DNA of 64,000 bases from the NCBI GenBank assembly GCA_948146395.1, contig OX411543.1:25622026-25686025 (forward strand). Reading direction: 5' to 3'. Under the pieces are notes generated by a model, which saw only the letters and a program-made list of their open reading frames with translations, was not told where the DNA came from and did not search any database. Numbering within the stretch: the stretch's first letter is position 1; the number at the start of each line of letters is the position of its first letter. The stretch is from Fragum whitleyi. Lineage: Eukaryota; Mollusca; Bivalvia; Cardiida; Cardiidae. This document shows positions 43,694 to 55,500 of the stretch, piece after piece. A program made the translations under genes and the position numbers.

Positions 43694-45880
43694 TTAACCC
43701 TTGTCATGCTGAATAAAAATTTTAATCGAAAATTTTCATCAAAATCAAAGGGCAAAAAGCACTAAAAGTACATACTGAAGGTCAATTTTTATTTGAAACA
43801 AGAGGACCCTGAGGGCCCTAAATCGCTCACCTGATATTTCAAGTAAATTATCATTAAGACTCCATTTCCTATGATATGGCATGAACCTTCCAATTTTCAA
43901 CAGAGTTCATTTTTGTGACCTGGCAAACATTTTGATCAAGTTTCATGAAGATTGGACTATATTTGTGGCGTTTGGAGCTCTTACGAGAAAATTTCATTAA
44001 GGCCCCTATTCCCGTGATATGGCACACATACTTCCCATTTTCAAATGAGTTCATCCTCATGACATAACAAACATTCTGACAAAGTTTCATGATGATTGGA
44101 CCATATTTGTGGCTTCTAGAGAGTAAACAAAAAAATTGTCATTAAGATGCCTTTTCCTGTGATATGGCACCGATCCTTCCCATTTTCAATAGACTTCATC
44201 CTCATGACCTAACAAACATTCTGACAAAGTTTCATGAAAATTGGACCATATTTGTGGCTTCTAGAGTCTAAACAAGAAATTTGTCATAAAGGCCCCTTTT
44301 CCCGTGATATGGCACAGATCCTTTCCATTTGAGCAATTTTCATAAGGGACAACCCAAGGAATATTTCTGCCAAGTTTGGTTGATTTTGACCCATAAGTTT
44401 AGGAGGAGATGTCGTTTAAAGATATTGTTGACAAAATTGTCATTAAAGCGCCTTTTTCCGTGATATGGCATGGATCCTTCCCATTTTCAATAGGCTTCAT
44501 CCTCATGACCTAACAAATATTCTGACCAAGTTTCATGAAGATTGGGCTATATTTGTGGCTTCTAGAGTGAAAAAAAGAAATTTGTCATTAAGGCTCCTTT
44601 TCCTGTGATATGGCATGGATCCTTTTCATTTGAGCAATTTTCATAAGGGACCACCCAAGGAATATTTCTGCAAAGTTTGGTTGATTTTGACCCATAACAT
44701 TAGGAGATGTCGTTTAAAGATATTGTTGACAAAATTATCATTAAGGCGCCTTTTTCCGTGATATGGCATGGATCCTTCCGATTTTCGATAGACTCCATCC
44801 TCATGACCTAACAAACATTCTGACTAAGTTTCATGAAGATTGGACCATATTTGTGGCTTCTAGAGTGAAAACAAGAAATTTGTCATTAAGGCCCCTTTTC
44901 CTGTGATATGGCACGGATCCTTTCCATTTGAGCAATTTTCATAAGGGACCACCCAAGGAATATTTCTGCCAAGTTTGGTTGATTTTGACCCATAAGTTTA
45001 GGAGGAGATGTCGTTTAAAGATATTGTTGACAAAATTGTCATTAAGGCGGCTTTTTCTGTGAAATGGCACGGATCCTTCCCATTTTCAATAGACTTCATC
45101 CTCATGACCTAACAAATATTCTGACCAAGTTTCATGAAGATTTTACTACATTTGTGGCTTTTAGAGTGGAAACAAGAAATTTGTCATTAAGGCTCCTTTT
45201 CCCCTGATATGGCACGGATCCTTTCCATTTGAGCAATTTTCATAAGGGACCACCCAAGGAATATTTCTGCAAAGTTTGGTTGATTTTGACCCATAAGTTT
45301 AGGAGGAGATGTCGTTTAAAGATATTGTTGACAAAATTGTCATTAAGGCGGCTTTTTCTGTGAAATGGCACGGATCCTTCTCATTTTCAATAGACTTCAT
45401 CCTCATGACCTAACAAACATTCTGACCAAGTTTCATGAAGATTGGACCGTATTTGTGGCTTCTAGAGTGAAAACAAGAAATTTGTCATTAAGGCCCCTTT
45501 TCCCGTGATATGGCACGGATCCTTTCCATTTGAGCAATTTTCATAAGGGACCACCCAAGGAATATTTCTGCCAAGTTTGGTTGATTTTGACCCATAAGTT
45601 TAGGAGGAGATGTCGTATAAAGAAAAAGTTGACGCCGTGACGGACAGACGGACAGACGGACAGATGGACAGACGGACGCCGGACAACGATCGATCACAAT
45701 AGCTCCCTTGAGCACTTCGTGCTCAGGTGAGCTAAAAACTATATCTATTGACAATTCTGGTTTGAAAGTGAGAAACAGGTGGTGCAGACAAACATCAGAC
45801 TGCACATATGTGCAGGCTGATGTTCGTCTATAGCTCCTGCTAAAGCAGGAATATTCCGGTTCCAGCATGACAAGGGTTAA
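43694..45880 (+). mobile_element. C-family MITE interrupted by a family-1 element
   Basis: The left part begins TTAACCCTTGTCATGCTGAA and stops at ATTTTTATTTGAAA (43798). The right part resumes AAACTATATCTATTGAC at 45736 and ends CCAGCATGACAAGGGTTAA. The join matches the continuous sequence of the copies at 32512 and 34487. Confidence 0.85.
43799..45735 (+). mobile_element. Family-1 element with a 300-bp two-unit higher-order repeat
   Basis: The 5' end is CAAGAGGACCCTGAGGGCCC then ATCGCTCACCTGA. The core first has A-type units, then alternates A-type (TTCATGAAGATTGG, TGTGGCTTCTAGAGTG) and B-type units (GGGACCACCCAAGGAATATT, GTTTAGGAGGAGATGTCG). The B marker GAGCAATTTTCATAAGGG occurs at 44331, 44632, 44930, 45231 and 45532, a spacing of 298-301 bp. 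A GACGGACAGACGG tract and a CTTGAGCACTTCGTGCTCAG hairpin end in CTAA at 45735. No coding capacity. Confidence 0.85.
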
Positions 45881-46191
45881 TTAATGTATTTTCTTGTAAA
45901 CTTTGCAGAGACCTTACAGAAGCATGTGCAACAATTTCATTGCATATACATGTAGTTCATTCACATGCGCTGGGTAGATTTTGTGCAAAAGACAAACATA
46001 CATACATAAACCATAAAAATCTTGTAACAGGTCATTCTCTCAGAGAATTGAGTAACATGTTTATAAATGCTTTAAACTTGATGAGAACAATTTTATTATC
46101 GAATGAAAGTGATGTCTCACAAATAGTGAACAAGTTCAGTGCAATGAAGGAAAAAAATAGTGAAGATGTTCAGGGCATTGAAGGACAAAAT

Positions 46192-46439
46192 TTAACCCTT
46201 GTCATGCTGAGCCCAGAATATTCCTGCTTTGGTAGGAGCTATAGACAAACAGCAGCCTGCACATATGTGCAGTCTGATGTCAGTCTACACCACCTGTTTC
46301 TCACTTTCAAACCAGAATTGTCAATAGATTTAGTTTTTCAAATAAAAATTGACCTACAGTTGGTACTTTCAGTGCTTTTTTCCCTTTGATTTTGATGAAA
46401 ATTTTTAGCCAAAATTTTTTCAGCATGACAGAGTTTAAT
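46192..46439 (-). mobile_element. C-family MITE, inverted copy
   Basis: The left end TTAACCCTTGTCATGCTGAG is followed by CCAGAATATTCCTGCTTTGG, so the interior runs opposite to the other copies. The right end is CAGCATGACAGAGTTTAA. Confidence 0.8.
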
Positions 46440-47480
46440 GGAGAGGGTTTGTTTGTTTTTTTTCAACAAACTGACCTTAACCTAGTCTTCAATTGAAAAA
46501 GTTATTATGTGAGCCTTGCTGGGCTTAATCATTTTTTTTTTCTACACCAAGTTTAGATTAGTTTGTCTAAAACATGGGAAAGATTATTTTTAAACAGTAA
46601 CTTGTCACAAAAGAAATGATCTGTTAACTTTTGTTTAGATGACATTATTTAAAGACTGATCTTACATGTTTAAGGCTCGGGCAATAGAAAACAAGGATAG
46701 CTATGTGAGAAAAAATAATATTAATATATGTTTAGAGTTTGGTATGGAGTAATTTCATTTAGCACTTCTCAATTGTCTTTCAAATCATTTCCAAATGTTT
46801 CAGCTATTCAGAATTGCCTTTCTAAGACAAAATATATGAATAACGCAGTATTTTACGCAAATTAATCAGACCTTCCTTATTCACCAATAATCCAAATACA
46901 ATCATTTGACAATACTGCCAAGTTTTAAGGAAATTGAACTTAAGGTGACAGAGAAATGCTCCAGACAAAGAGGTGAACCCTCCCATCCTGCCAGACACCA
47001 GAGATGATAACATAATACGGGCCCTCATCTTTCAACAGACATTCTAAAACTTTTCCTTTTTTGATCTCTTGTCTCAATTTAACTGATTTCTGCTGTACCT
47101 TCCAATTTTAACTAATTCAAAATTTTGTTCTAGGTTAGAATTTCCCATCTCTATCAGGAACTATAAATGCTGAGAAGAATGACAAGAACAGTTTTCCTGT
47201 TGTCCTCAAGGAAACCTTTTATAATGAAAATATCCTTAAATGGTAAATGGTTAACACTATGGGAAAGTCTATTGGACAGGTCACCAGCAGTTTACTGACT
47301 TTTTGACATCACAGTTTGTTCCTTGTTCCAACTATATTACTTGATTAGTTTGGATTGCTGATACATTTTTCATGGAATTACTTTTGCTGGCATAATCTGA
47401 ATGACAAAGAGTGGGCATTTACCAGCATCAATTCAAAGCACATTTCTTATTTTTTTAATTTATTATTTTTCTTTTTTCCC
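46440..47480. other. No gene seen
   Basis: AT-rich sequence. A possible decayed family-4 3' end (CTCCAGACAAAGAGG ... ACAGACATTCTAAAA) lies near 46960-47050. No exon is recognised. Confidence 0.3.
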
Positions 47481-47487
47481 TTATTTG

Positions 47488-47622
47488 TTGAGGAGTCCCT
47501 GGCCTATTAGTTAGGAAGGTGGCTTTGAGATCAGATTGTCCCAGGATCAAAACCCGCCCAGGTCAATGGAATTTTTCTGAGTAAAAAGTTAACCCTACTT
47601 TGCTCCTCCCAGCCCAAGTGTA
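47488..47622 (+). mobile_element. Degenerate tRNA-derived SINE
   Basis: CTGGCCTATTAGTTAGGAAG and GGATCAAAACCCGCCCAGG are in the positions of decayed A and B boxes, followed by a short body. Confidence 0.4.
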
Positions 47623-47628
47623 TGAATA

Positions 47629-47933
47629 CTGTAGTTCCCCTAATAATAGGGCCCTCCCTAAATGTAGCACACCTACATTTTTTACTAAGAAAACCTACTT
47701 CAAATGCCTAAATTTTAAAGACTTTTTCTGACTTCTTCTCTTTTGAGATGAATTTCCTCTAAACAATCATATGATTGTTTAGAGGTAATTCACCTCAAAT
47801 TAGAGAGAAAATGGCCAAAAAGACATCAATTTGAATGTTTTTTTTTTTTTTCAATAAGAATAGGCATACTAAATAAAAGCTCCCATACCATGTTATGCAT
47901 AGCTCCAGGGAGCATTTATGAGGAGAAATACGG
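47629..47933. mobile_element. F-family MITE, copy 4, with TA target duplication
   Basis: TA flanks both sides (47627-47628 and 47934-47935). The ends are CTGTAGTTCCCCTAATAATA and TTATGAGGAGAAATACGG; the central hairpin arms are CCTCTAAACAATCAT and ATGATTGTTTAGAGG. Confidence 0.85.
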
Positions 47934-48186
47934 TAGGTACCTGTGAGAGTTGTAATTCTAAGTGATATGCTAGCCAAAGGCACCTGGCTTGCATTTCAAT
48001 GATTTGGTATTGATGTGTAAAGTCATGTGAATATGTATGTCATAAAATTTCGTTCTGTCCTATCTTTCTCGCTATCATTCTAACTTCAATGAAAATAACC
48101 AAACTTAAACTTTAAATATTCTTCTGGGTTAATTTTATGTTAATTAAAAAAGATAATACATGTACCAATAAATGGCAAAAAAAACT

Positions 48187-48267
48187 GATGGCTCAGTATG
48201 AAACAGTTGTAACTGCCTTTAAACATATAAGTAGGCAGTTGCAAAAGTTTTGCCCTTGGCAATTGAT
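48187..48267. repeat. Foldback family A palindrome, copy 6 (right arm eroded)
   Basis: GATGGCTCAGTATGAAACAG and TTGTAACTGCC at the left face GGCAGTTGCAAAAGTTTTGC at the right. Confidence 0.7.
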
Positions 48268-48430
48268 TTATGAATGGTGCTACTATACTAACTTGAGAAA
48301 ACACTGTTTAAATCTAGTTTACATCCAATTTGGAGTTCCCCTTCCAGAATCATTTGAAACATTCCCTCTTCATTACTATGAAAAGAGAATTGAGGAAGTC
48401 ATATGTATGGGGTTTAGGGTTTTTTTTACA

Positions 48431-48839
48431 TTTTACCCCTTATTCTGCTGAACCAAGATATTCCAGCTTTGGCAGAATATATAGACAAAGATCAGTCTGT
48501 ACATATGTACAGTCTGATCTTAGTCTTTCCCACTACAATTTTTTGTTTGAAACCAGATTAGTGTAGAAATTGTGTTTTCCACCATGAATACCTACTCCCC
48601 TTGAGAGAAATTTCCAAGGGTCAAAACTTTTTAAAATCAATTGCTTACTTCATATCTTTAAAAGAAAGGGTCAAATGACTCAAATCTATAAAATTCTGAC
48701 ATATCATTAGCTCTTTCTTGTCTTTTGGCCCCTTTAAATTCTGTTTTGACCCCTGAAATAACCTGTGAATGACTCCCTAACTACAAGCCCTGCTACCACC
48801 AAAGCAGGAATAATCCAGGCTCAGCATAACAAGGGTTAA
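48431..48839 (-). mobile_element. C-family MITE, old and expanded copy
   Basis: The left end TTACCCCTTATTCTGCTGAA and right end CAGCATAACAAGGGTTAA enclose the GTACATATGTACAG centre. The right half carries an extra segment with TTTTGACCCCTGAAAT of other origin. Confidence 0.6.
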
Positions 48840-49472
48840 AATCTAAAGATAAAGTAACTATTTATAAGTCCAAAGGATGTGCCTGTATTGTCAAATCCTG
48901 ACAAAAACATCTAAAACCATAGTGAATGTTAAAAAGAGTCAAATGAATCTGAATCTAATTTAAAGCTATATGTATCATTCATGAAAATGCTAATAAATGC
49001 AGTAAAATTTCATGCAATTGACCACAAACAAAATAATTAACAATCAAGCTCTAGCAAAAGGTGTTTGTGACTAATTTCACTTTATTTTCTAAGTTCATTT
49101 ATCCCTTCAATTAAATATTGCATGCACCCTAATTCTTAACAGAAAAGATTTGTATTTCTGAGAATGAATGTAATGTTACCATGCTAAAGACCGTTATCAC
49201 TTTTATATATGTATAAGGAAGTGTTTCACATTTAAAACACTTGTATTTAAGTATGTTTTCTAATTTCTATGCAACTTTGAAAATGTTTTATCTACTTCAT
49301 ATAACTTGGACTGCACAAGAAAATTAAAATTCAGCCTCATAAATAAAAGTCATCTATCAAATTTCAAGTCACTGGAAAAACGAAAAAATGTTCTTGAGCA
49401 CCTATTGTTTTTATTCCAACGCTTTATTTCTTTACCAAATCAATACTAAGATTTGTATGGCAAAATATCATA
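48840..49472. other. AT-rich sequence, no gene seen
   Basis: No recognisable coding content or defined repeat. Confidence 0.35.
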
Positions 49473-49711
49473 TTAACCCTTGTCATGCTGAACCAGGAAT
49501 ATTCCTGCCTTGACAGGAGCTATAGGCAAACATCAGCCTGCACATATGTGCAGTCTGATCTTTTCTATACCACCTGCATATTTTTTTTTGAAACCAGAAA
49601 AGCTTAAAATTCCAATTTTCCAGGTGAATACTGAATTATGTTTAGTTCATTCATTTCTTTGAGCATGTTGCAAGTTTGCCAATATTCTTTATTCAGCATT
49701 AAAAGGGTTAA
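49473..49711 (-). mobile_element. C-family MITE, inverted copy
   Basis: TTAACCCTTGTCATGCTGAA at the left, GCCTGCACATATGTGCAGTC in the middle, TTCAGCATTAAAAGGGTTAA at the right. Confidence 0.8.
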
Positions 49712-49732
49712 GTAGTATTTAGTTTCCTTTGT

Positions 49733-49801
49733 TTCAGTGCAAAACATTTCTAACTGCCTACATATTTATATGCATTTAGAACTATTTTGAGCTGAGCCAT
49801 T
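49733..49801. repeat. Foldback family A palindrome, copy 7
   Basis: CAGTGCAAAACATTTCTAAC at the left faces GAACTATTTTGAGCTGAGCC at the right with several mismatches. Confidence 0.6.
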
Positions 49802-49881
49802 GGTTTTCTTTTTCCTCAACATAAGTGGTCCTAATTTTTTCTTCAATATAATATCAAGAAATTCCTTTTGCCAGAACATAG

Positions 49882-50086
49882 TAGACTGGCTCCCGTCCCA
49901 CTGATCTGAAGAAATTACAATATATGTACAATTCAACTCAATAGATTTTATGCTGACAGGCTGTTATCTCTCTGTAGTGCCGATCAGTTTTTGAGAATAT
50001 GGGAGGTAATTTGAGATAAAATAGTAAAACATGAGTGGTCTACCTTATTAATTTTAAAACTAACTGACAGCCTGGGAGCCAGGCTA
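49882..50086. mobile_element. MITE with 9-bp target duplication, copy 1
   Basis: The ends TAGACTGGCTCCCG and GGGAGCCAGGCTA form the TIR. AGAACATAG occurs directly on both sides (49873-49881 and 50087-50095), a perfect 9-bp duplication. The interior shares CCCACTGATCTGAAG, ATCAGTTTTTGAGAAT and ACTAACTGACAGCC with copy 2. Confidence 0.88.
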
Positions 50087-50800
50087 AGAACATAGCTGTA
50101 TATCAAACAAGGAAAATAACAACAAACATGCAAGTTTGTGGGAGGAAACAATACTGAATATCAACAAAATTACAACATTCATGCATTCTTTAAAATATAT
50201 GAAAATGTGAAGGTAGATTGGTGTTAACTGAAAGAATTTGGATATGACATTATAATATGAAATGCACAAAACTTGAAAACCCCTCTTTTTTTTGCAGTCA
50301 GAAATCATTGGAGTAAATCTATCAATTTTTGTAACCAAAAGGATCTGTAAACTTATCCCATTCCTTCCTACCCCAGAGACCAAAGATATAATATGAGTTT
50401 TTGGGGTGGGAGGTGTTTATTATTGTTCCAATTTACTTGTAACTAGCAACTTTTCACATTGTTTCCTAACCTGCTGGGGTCTTTTTCTTAGTTACTTATT
50501 CCTTTTTATTCCTTTAAATTGTGAAAATTCCAATTCCTGGGACAATTCATTTTGTTTTGTCTGGCCCAATTTTTTCTCACAATAATTTAGAATAAGATGG
50601 CATTGTAGAATATGATCAGGCTGTAAGGTAATGCAAGCTCACCTAAGCCTGTAGCCTATATCAAGCCTATGCTTGCCAAAGCTTTTTATACACCAGAAAT
50701 ACGCTGTGAACAGCATGAAAAGGCTTTTTCTTTAACAATTTTCTCAATATTACATCCAAGTATGGAAAAAAGTCTTTAGAATTATCTCAAGAAAGGTGCC

Positions 50801-50880
50801 TGTGTTCTAGAGGTAGAGTGTCTGCTTCATAACCTAGAGGTCCCAAATTTGATTTCAGGCTGAGATAGTAGTTATCATAA
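50801..50880 (+). mobile_element. Degenerate tRNA-like SINE head
   Basis: GTTCTAGAGGTAGAGTGTCT (A-box region), then CTTCATAACCTAGAGGTC and AAATTTGATTTCAGG (decayed B box), in the order of a tRNA gene. Confidence 0.4.
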
Positions 50881-50913
50881 TCATACATGGTTCAATGAAT
50901 GGTAGGCCCAAAC

Positions 50914-51177
50914 TAGACTGGCTCCCGTCCCACTGATCTGAAGTATTAGGAAATGAGCTATTCAACTAGAGAAAGTATTTATTTTCTTTTCAGCTGATAT
51001 TCCTCTGACTGGCTGATCAGTCAAATTCTTCCAGGAATTTCTGGGAGTAAGCTCTGCAGAGTTGACCAGGCTGTCAGTTTTTGAGAATTTGAGGTACACA
51101 TGTAATTTGAAACAGTAAATCATGAGTAGTGTACCTTATTTAATTTAACACTAACTGACAGCCTGGGAGCCAGGCTA
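50914..51177. mobile_element. MITE with 9-bp target duplication, copy 2
   Basis: It has the same ends as 49882-50086. Its flanks are GGCCCAAAC (50905-50913) and GGCCAAAAC (51178-51186), a 9-bp duplication with one difference. It is about 60 bp longer inside. Confidence 0.85.
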
Positions 51178-51313
51178 GGCCAAAACATATGGTGTGAACA
51201 TTGCTCTGCCATCAAGATGAAAAGGTTTGTAAAATTATGGGAGAAATTGAACCCTACTTTAGTGGTTCGCACGTGAGGACACATACAAAGCAGGATTCAA
51301 TTTAAAGACATTT

Positions 51314-51388
51314 CAATGGCTCAGTGCAAAACAGTTGTAACTCCATATAAACATATAAGGAGTTACAACTGCTTCACATTGAGCCATC
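51314..51388. repeat. Foldback family A palindrome, copy 8
   Basis: CAATGGCTCAGTGCAAAACA at the left faces GCTTCACATTGAGCCATCG at the right; the inner arms are AGTTGTAACTCC and GGAGTTACAACT. Both arms carry the same change (CTCC for CTGCC), so the stem stayed paired. Confidence 0.85.
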
Positions 51389-51476
51389 GATTTGTTAACT
51401 ATTTTTGAACCTGATTGCAGGACTGATGAATTCTCCTGGAATTCAATCAATCTAAGTAGAAAGTACTTGTATCCCA

Positions 51477-51746
51477 ATTGAGTCTGTGTGTGCTATTTCA
51501 AACAATTTCATGTCTTGATGGACAGGCATATATTACATGTACTATGGACTCCAATCAGCCTGTGGATCCTAAGGACTCACAGTCTGATCTGAGTCTTCTG
51601 GGCCTGTTTTTTAAGTGTGGGTAGTTTCTGACTCATAGTATCTTCTCACAATCGGAGAATATCTAAATTTACTGTTCGGACTGCTCAATGTCTGTCCATC
51701 AAACACACTTAAGATTGTTTTAAATGTTGCACACAGGCTCATATAA
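51477..51746. mobile_element. K-family MITE, copy 3
   Basis: TTGAGTCTGTGTGTGCTATT and CAAACAATTT face AATGTTGCACACAGGCTCAT. The centre has CAATCAGCCTGTGGATCC and GGACTCACAGTCTGATCTGA. Confidence 0.65.
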
Positions 51747-52551
51747 AAATCTACCTCAAAATCATTCAAAAATTATCATTTGTTGATATCCTACAATAGG
51801 TATGCAATCAAGTAATATTCCAGTTATCATTCAAGAGTGTTTTTTTATGATTATAATCAAAAAGCACAGTAAGTTAGATCATAGAAAGTTACACAGTCCC
51901 CTTTAATTTTTCTGATGCCCTAAAAAATCAAAACTGAGATTTTATGTCACTCAAAAATGGCACATTTTCAATCGAAATCAATCTTTAACAATTGCTTATG
52001 CATTTACAGGACAAAAATCCCTGTTTACAAAAATAACCTTTGAAAGAGAAATGTTCTGCAGACAAGTGAAAGACTATTTTTTAATTGATGTGAGATGAAA
52101 GTTGCTGATAAAAGTATTTCTGTAGTAGTCAACTTTTCTTTTAATTTCAGCTAAATGGCATTCATGATGCAATTAATCCAATTTCAAATTATTAGAACTT
52201 CATCTTCATTTATAATGTATTATGGACAGTTTTTTAGTTATACCCCTTCATCTTTTTAGACATTACATGAATTTCATTTTCTGAAGATCTGATGGATTTG
52301 GGTATCAAGGATGCATAATTTACATGTTAATGAAATGCCAAAGTACCAAGCTGTAATTAAACCTAACTTTTTTACCCTAATTTTTCTGATAAAACATGCA
52401 TTCTATCATAACATGGACATATCTTAATTTCCGCTACATAATCCAGTTATCGTCATAACAGAGTTTCGATTTCTGAAGCGATTCCCATGTGTTCTATACC
52501 TGACCGTTCATCACCCAAATTGTTGGCTTGTCCCCCCTCCTGGGCCTCTTG

Positions 52552-55500
52552 TCAATTGACAGCTAAATCCGAGCTAATAAATTGCTTTAAACGCTCTAAA
52601 TACTGTCCATACAGTTCAATGTCATTATGACCAGCACCTTCCACCCATAGCGGTTCCACTGTTCGGGGACAGCGCTCAAAAATTGCAAGTCCATGAGAGA
52701 AATCAATGACTTCATCCTCCGTTCCATGAATCACTAAAACTGGTGAGGTTATCTTCTGTACTTTATCAATACTGAAATGAGAAAATTATAAGATACAGAG
52801 GATAATTGTTTGTTTCAGTTTAAGATTGATTCATATTTCATTGAGTGAACAACAAAAGCTTTATTTAAATGAGTTGCGATTGTTTAGAGGAAATTTACCT
52901 CAAATTAAAGAGAAAAGGGCCTAAAAGACTTAAGTTTAATGATTATTTTTAATCAAACAATGCATACTAAATAAAAGCTCCAGGACCATGTTATGTTTAG
53001 CTCCCGGGAGTGTTTATTAGGAGAAATACGATAATTGGATATGTGCTTTACAGAGCATGGGCAAGGAGCTTTTATTTAGTACCCCCTTTCTGAAGCAGAA
53101 TATCTTCCAAATTGATGTCTTATTTGCTTTAATTTTCTTCCATGGTTTGTGATTAATTTCCTTAAAAAGAACAAAACACATTCAAATGATTTCTTAAGAG
53201 GAAACATGGATAAATTTTGTTTGAAATTCTTAAAAGTTAGGTAATTTCAATCAAATATAATACAGTTTATAAGTAAATAGTGTAGGGGGACTAATAGAGA
53301 GGTACAAGACTCCCTCTCATTAGAGGAAATATGGTATCTGAAGGCCCAGACTAGTCTGGGTCTTTACATGGAACAAATGTATATGAGTCAGATATGCCAA
53401 ATAAAAACATGATAAGTTTTTGAGGTTAAATAATTCTTTAAAAGAATAAACATAGGTGTTCAATATGGAATTGGGTGAAGCTTGAAAGACTCAATAGTAA
53501 ATCATATATCGTATCATGTTTGAAGAATGAACTATCCTAGTAAAAAGTTAACTATTTCATATTTAGTTACAACAGAGATGTTTGAGTTGTGTACTGACCT
53601 ATGGATCTATTGGCAAAAGTCACAAAGGTCATTTATTATTTACGGATATGACCAAGACTGATAATTTAGTATATAGATGAATAATGGGTCAAGTTTGCTG
53701 GTCAATATTTGTTTAGATTTAACTCCTTAATGCAGACAACTTGTAAGGTGAAGCATCCTCAAGTTTACAGCAGTATGAAAGACGTTCTATGAAAAGTTTA
53801 AGATAATGGCTACATGGCATATAAAGTTTTTGGGTGCTTATTAACCCTTTGCTGTTTAATCCCTGCTTATTATGTGCATGTTATTTTATGATTGAGAAAA
53901 CATTGTGAAAAAAGAAGAAATTGCTTCTGACAAGCAATTTCTTCTTTTTCCACACTATTTTCTACCCTACTGAATGGTTATTTTTCAAATTAAATCCACT
54001 TTTAATTTTCGTCTGCAAAACCTTTGAATTTGGACAGGTCCAAAATTTTGTAATACAGGAAAGGGTTAACAAAGAAAGCAAACCAATGAAAGCAAAAATG
54101 GCTATCACATGATCAGCAAGCCTTACTAGATGGTTGCAAATCATCCCAAACCTTGATTATTATCAAAGAAAACTTTGTTTGAAAGGTTGTAACACCACCT
54201 TTTAAAGAATTTCAGTCATATTATGGTGACTCCGGTAACTAACAAGGTTTGACAGTCGTTTTTGCGAGAAACAAGAAGTCAAGAACATGGGACTAAAATC
54301 AAACTCAAAAGGACAGATTTTTTACATATGGGAGAACATTGCAGAAAAGAAGAAATTACCAGCAATTTGTATTTTTCCCACAAGTTCATCCCCCAAAACG
54401 ATAATTTTCATAACTATTTATTAGTAATTACTAGTGGATGCAAGAAGATGTTATCTGACTTTTGTTTGTAATTAACAGATTTAACTTGTGCCAAACATCT
54501 AAGGGTTGATTAGGAAACTTGCCCTATTTATTTGCTAATTGAAATATGTCATATTCATGAGAAATGGACTCCTAAGTTGCGAAAATAAGGAGTGCTATAC
54601 TTAAGAACATCAAGAAATTGACACTCATAGAACTGAAAATCGTTCTAAAACACTCTCTCAGAGCTCCATTGGTGGCATTTGCTGAAATTCATTGAACTCT
54701 CCAAAATCTTTCAAAAACGCTCTAAATTCAATCAAAAGCGCTCTAATAATTCAATGATTTCACTGTGTAGCATGAATTTGGAAGTCTGTTATAGGTCTGT
54801 GTATAAGACAAACAAATCTTTTATAGAACATCATGTCAAATTTGCTAATCTATGAAGTATAATTGATCAAAATCAAATCAAAATGTCTTCATAGTACTGT
54901 ACTATCAGTACTTTGATTTTAAAATGCTGCGTAATGGATAAAAGGAACTCTGGTTATCAGTGGAGAGATCTTTTCAGGACCTCAGTGAAAAACAGTTACA
55001 GTAAACCACTGTCTGAGCTATCTGTCATACAGACATGTATAAACAGCCCATTTATTTGAGTAAATGTACCAAAATGAATTATGGGAAGTGAGTCACCTAC
55101 AGTTCAATATCTCAAATACCCCTAGTTTAACTTTATATCTATTTGACATTTAATCCATCACATGAATACATGTACATGTAAATCTTTACACAAACTAAAT
55201 ACCTAAAATTATCTTATTACTCAGGAACTGGAGCAACTATAAAGTGACATAGACCTAAACTTACTGATTATCTGATTTCCATATAATAACAATTGTTATT
55301 CTAATTAGCAGGCTTAAAATCTACGGAAAATATTATAAGGAAGACAAGTAATTCATTAAAGCTTTACAATTTCAATTTTTTCACGTTTTCTACCCTACAG
55401 GAGTTTTTCTTAAGAAATCTGAAATAATTCTTTGCATTTTAATTTTAATGATCTACAACAGACATGCCATAATTTCTCCAAGCATTGCCGGGACATAGGA

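Noticed and set aside
45488..46389. Open frames of 126 and 149 codons
   Set aside because: They run through family-1 core units and C MITE sequence; the peptides recur wherever those repeats occur.
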